From IMG/VR virus record IMGVR_UViG_3300012920_000060, positions 1-50,514 of that record: DNA of 50,514 nt, one strand, 5' to 3'. The DNA is from a virus. The notes beneath the pieces are model-generated. The model was not told where the DNA came from. It ran no database searches and was given only the letters and a program-made list of their open reading frames with translations. The translations under genes and the position numbers were made by a program. Of this stretch, positions 48,137 through 50,514 are shown one piece after another. Position 1 is the first letter of the stretch. The number at the start of each line of letters is the position of its first letter.

Positions 48137-48301
48137 ATGAAAAAGAAAAACGGAATTAATTCATTTAAAGTAAAAGCATTCGATGGAAAAGGTAAAGTTG
48201 TTGCTGAATATCTTTTTGCATCAATGAAAGAAGCTATTAAATTTGAATGTCACATGAGAAATCAAAAGTATAAAACCTTAATGGAAAGGATATTAGTTTG
48301 A
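48137..48301 (+). CDS. 54-aa protein of unknown function
   Basis: MKKKNGINSFKVKAF, then GKGKVVAEYLFASMKEAIKFECHM: a beta-beta-alpha unit common in tiny phage proteins, here basic. Its stop overlaps the TTG of the next gene, with AAGGA shared near its end. No relative recognised. Confidence 0.5.
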   Translation: MKKKNGINSFKVKAFDGKGKVVAEYLFASMKEAIKFECHMRNQKYKTLMERILV

Positions 48302-48471
48302 TTATAGAATTTACTATATTTGTAGTATGTCTAGTTCTTTCATCATACCAATCATATAAGATTGGAGTAAGAAATGCTACTGAAATTACACTAGACAAAT
48401 TACGAGAAAATAAAATTATTACTATTGATGATAAAGGAAATATAGTACCTAATCCATTCTTTGATGCATAA
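48298..48471 (+). CDS. 57-aa membrane-anchored protein (TTG start)
   Basis: Starts at TTG with AAGGA 7 nt upstream. Residues 2-17 (IIEFTIFVVCLVLSSY) form an N-terminal anchor, then a charged cytoplasmic part, SYKIGVRNATEITLDKLREN, ends in PNPFFDA. The form is common in marine phages; function unknown. Confidence 0.5.
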   Translation: MIIEFTIFVVCLVLSSYQSYKIGVRNATEITLDKLRENKIITIDDKGNIVPNPFFDA

Positions 48472-48477
48472 AAGCTA

Positions 48478-48506
48478 TATACTTTTTTTTATTTCTGTTG
48501 TATAAT
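48478..48506 (+). promoter_or_regulatory. Weak early-type promoter before the 467-aa gene
   Basis: TATACT (48478-48483), 17 bp, TATAAT (48501-48506) with TTG before it: a worn copy of the early consensus. A late octamer follows 14 bp on, so the gene may be served by both. Confidence 0.35.
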
Positions 48507-48520
48507 AGGTATTAAAAAAG

Positions 48521-48528
48521 TATAAATA
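48521..48528 (+). promoter_or_regulatory. T4-type late promoter TATAAATA, leaderless type
   Basis: An exact TATAAATA ends 5 nt before the ATG at 48534, as at gene 13 and at 19354. It implies late, virion-associated expression of the two genes that follow. Confidence 0.72.
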
Positions 48529-48533
48529 GAATT

Positions 48534-49937
48534 ATGCAATTTAAAGATTATCTAAATTTAAGTAAAGAATCTCTAATATCAGAGGGTACAGCTCTTACAC
48601 CAGCAAATCTTGGTGAAAAAAATTCAAAAACCGGCGAGGAAAGGATTGATATCCTCAGAGACTTAGTCAGAGGTAGTAAACCTTTACAATTAAAAAAAGG
48701 TGGTTCGGTTGTTGTAGTCAATATAGATGATGCTCTTCATCATATTAAAAATTTCAAAAAAAATAATAATCATTATGGAAGACAAGGATTTCCACTAGAA
48801 ACTAATGGTGGTACCATAATGTCTAATGATTTGTTAAAATCAAAAGTATTTGGTGGACAAGTCGGTGGTGCAGGCGGAGGTAGTACAGATACTAGAAGAA
48901 ATGAATCTCATAATGCTGTAATGCTTCATGCAATGTTAGAACACGGCCATAAAAACCCTTTAGAGTTTTTTACCAATGATATACTAAAGGCTGCATATAA
49001 GTCTGCTGATGTTGATGCTAAATGGAATGAAATAGAAAGTATGCCAGATGAATGGATGCTATCATCATATAATATATCAAAAGAATTAATTCAATTAGGA
49101 TATGTAAAAAAAGGTCATACTATTCATAGGGGCAGTAAAACCATGAATGCTATATATAAGAAAAAGAATGAAGCATATGCTAAAATGGGAAGTAAAGCTC
49201 TTAAAGATGATAAGTGGAATCCTGGTGATGTATGGGCTGTAAGTAAAGGATTTGATATTAGTTCATGGAATTCAAATACAATAGATGAACTTAACGTTGA
49301 TATATTAAAATCTTTCCTAGATAGAACATGTGTAGCCATATCTTTAAAAGGTCCAATGACAAAAGATGTTCCTATTGCTGAATATAATATTGACCAATCC
49401 ATACTGAAAGAATATAAGTTTGTTGATTTTAGATTAGAATCAAAAGGTGGAAACTACTGGTCATCTAAAATGGGACACCTTGATTTTTCTGGTGGAACTT
49501 TAGATATAAAAGACGGTAAACATTTTGGTTCTATCAAAGCTGAAAAGAAAGGAAAGAAAGCAAGAGGTGGTGGTATAGGTTGGTCAGAGATGAGTGGATA
49601 TCTTGGAAGATATGGCCGTAAGTTTGAGCTCAAGCCAATATCACGACATGCGAAACCTTTAGCAAAAGCTATAGAGAAAAAACAAGATGAAAGGTCAATC
49701 AAAGAATTCTTTAAATACTATAACTATTTTTATAAGAATGATAAGTATGAAACTTTTAAAGAAAATCTTATAAAAATGCCAGGTCATTGGATATCAGCTA
49801 AGTTTGCTATTACACAGCTAGGATATCATATAAATCACATACCTAGGAATAAATTGCATGAGCTTACAACAAATTTTGTTAACTATGCTGGTTCAGAAGT
49901 AGCTGAATCTAGTGCTTACGTTAAGGCAGGAAAATGA
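48534..49937 (+). CDS. Late protein of unknown function with capsid-targeting-like N-terminus
   Basis: 467 residues. MQFKDYLNLSKESLISE resembles an internal-head-protein targeting peptide and ends in I-S-E, the same tripeptide cut in gp23. The middle has KWNPGDVWAVSKGFDISSW and LDRTCVAISLKGPMTKDV, a pattern reminiscent of PD-(D/E)xK-like folds, and a later MGHLDFSGGTLDIKDG. No family could be assigned. Late promoter, targeting-like start and overlap with a PAP2-like gene suggest a protein packaged in the head and delivered into the cell. Confidence 0.55.
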   Translation: MQFKDYLNLSKESLISEGTALTPANLGEKNSKTGEERIDILRDLVRGSKPLQLKKGGSVVVVNIDDALHHIKNFKKNNNHYGRQGFPLETNGGTIMSNDLLKSKVFGGQVGGAGGGSTDTRRNESHNAVMLHAMLEHGHKNPLEFFTNDILKAAYKSADVDAKWNEIESMPDEWMLSSYNISKELIQLGYVKKGHTIHRGSKTMNAIYKKKNEAYAKMGSKALKDDKWNPGDVWAVSKGFDISSWNSNTIDELNVDILKSFLDRTCVAISLKGPMTKDVPIAEYNIDQSILKEYKFVDFRLESKGGNYWSSKMGHLDFSGGTLDIKDGKHFGSIKAEKKGKKARGGGIGWSEMSGYLGRYGRKFELKPISRHAKPLAKAIEKKQDERSIKEFFKYYNYFYKNDKYETFKENLIKMPGHWISAKFAITQLGYHINHIPRNKLHELTTNFVNYAGSEVAESSAYVKAGK

Positions 49938-50514
49938 TTAGATTCAAAACATATATAGAAGAAAAAGGAAAAGGTCTCTGGCATAACATACATCAGAAAA
50001 GAAAGCGTGGAGAAAAGATGCGAAAGAAAGGTGAAAAAGGTGCACCTACTCAACAAGCTATGGACAGAGCTAAAGCAGCATCGGAAGCACGACTTGATGA
50101 TAGGCCTGATAGTAAACTTAAGAATTTAGTTTTTAAAGACCAGGATGATTTAAAGCAGCCAGATTATGATAGCATGCAAATATGGAAAGATGGTTGGCAG
50201 AGAATAGTGCTACCATCACCACCTAGAGAAGATAGAGAATTAGATGCAGTAATAACAGCAGTTGATAATGCTACTGAACAACAAAAGATTGATTATAAGA
50301 ACTGTGACCAGGATGCATCTTACTATATCAAAGAGTATATGAAAAAGAACAATTTAGATTTTACTGAAAGTGTTATGGAGTATATAGAGAAACAATGCTC
50401 ACCTATTATAAGACATTATAAGAATGCTTTTAACAGACCAAGACCATACCAAGTTGCAGATTTATATAATAAAAAATTAAATAGGTATGTATCTAACACT
50501 GCAAAGACTCCAGC
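49934..50514 (+). CDS. PAP2-like phosphatase with internal-protein N-terminus, 3' partial
   Basis: ATGA overlap with the previous gene; open to the window end, so the C-terminus is missing. MIRFKTYIEEKGKGLWHNIH, then KRKRGEKMRKKGEKGAPTQQA, is a start I associate with several marine T4-like late proteins and again looks like a targeting peptide. Later, IIRHYKNAFNRPRPYQVADLY and SNTAKTPA match the K-x6-R-P and the region before P-S-G-H of PAP2/class A acid phosphatases; the P-S-G-H itself would lie beyond the end. Confidence 0.6.
   Translation, partial: MIRFKTYIEEKGKGLWHNIHQKRKRGEKMRKKGEKGAPTQQAMDRAKAASEARLDDRPDSKLKNLVFKDQDDLKQPDYDSMQIWKDGWQRIVLPSPPREDRELDAVITAVDNATEQQKIDYKNCDQDASYYIKEYMKKNNLDFTESVMEYIEKQCSPIIRHYKNAFNRPRPYQVADLYNKKLNRYVSNTAKTP

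Noticed and set aside
1-50514. CRISPR arrays, insertion sequences, introns, inteins or integration genes
   Set aside because: No direct-repeat array, transposase, integrase or interrupted core gene was seen. The tRNA-Ala has no flanking repeat or integrase to suggest an attachment site.

Overview
The window is part of the genome of a T4-like (contractile-tailed) marine bacteriophage. All protein genes lie on the + strand, the sequence is visibly AT-rich, and genes overlap or abut. Gene order follows the marine T4-like core seen in cyanophages and pelagiphages: 13-14-15-16-17-18-19-20-67-68-21-22-23, then uvsY-uvsW-55-47-46, 45-44-62-regA, 43, and uvsX-41. A bS21 ribosomal protein, an Hsp20, a CobS-like AAA+ ATPase and no photosynthesis genes would suit a phage of a marine alphaproteobacterium such as SAR11. 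The host is inferred, not shown.

Layout. 1-2.3 kb: end of a tail-fibre gene and a tail chaperone-like gene. 2.3-16.9 kb: neck, terminase, sheath, tube, portal, prohead core, protease, scaffold and capsid, interrupted by a RimK-type ATP-grasp/retropepsin fusion between 17 and 18. 17-19.8 kb: a CobT-like metalloprotease/VWA protein and a tube-like virion protein. 19.9-31.9 kb: recombination, late sigma factor, AAA+ ATPase, clamp, clamp loader and RegA. 31.9-32.7 kb: an Hsp20 gene whose leader resembles a ROSE RNA thermometer. 32.7-37.3 kb: DNA polymerase, a UDG-like protein, a MazG-fold enzyme and a PrimPol-like protein. 37.3-43.9 kb: a probable DNA hypermodification module (Nmad1-like protein, dCMP hydroxymethylase, MazG, dCMP deaminase, BGT-like glycosyltransferase, HAD phosphatase, nucleotidyltransferase-kinase fusion, C5-methyltransferase-like protein), with one tRNA-Ala(UGC) inside it. 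43.9-47.1 kb: bS21, UvsX and helicase. 47.2-50.5 kb: small genes, two structured RNA candidates, and two late genes whose N-termini look like capsid-targeting peptides.

Control signals are regular. Ten + strand promoters share TTTACA, exactly 17 bp, then TGG-TATAAT adjoining; an eleventh copy points to the minus strand and may make a short RNA. Three of the ten have a TTACA-N4-TGTAA palindrome upstream. T4-type late promoters (TATAAATA) precede virion genes, often 4-5 nt from the ATG, so several messages are predicted to be leaderless.

Most notable are the hydroxymethyl-dC glycosylation pathway with its own sugar-activation enzymes, the thermosensor-like hsp20 leader, the RimK/RimB-like fusion next to a phage bS21, the three-promoter operator set, and the minus-strand small RNA candidate. 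All annotations were made by reading the sequence; no database search was run.
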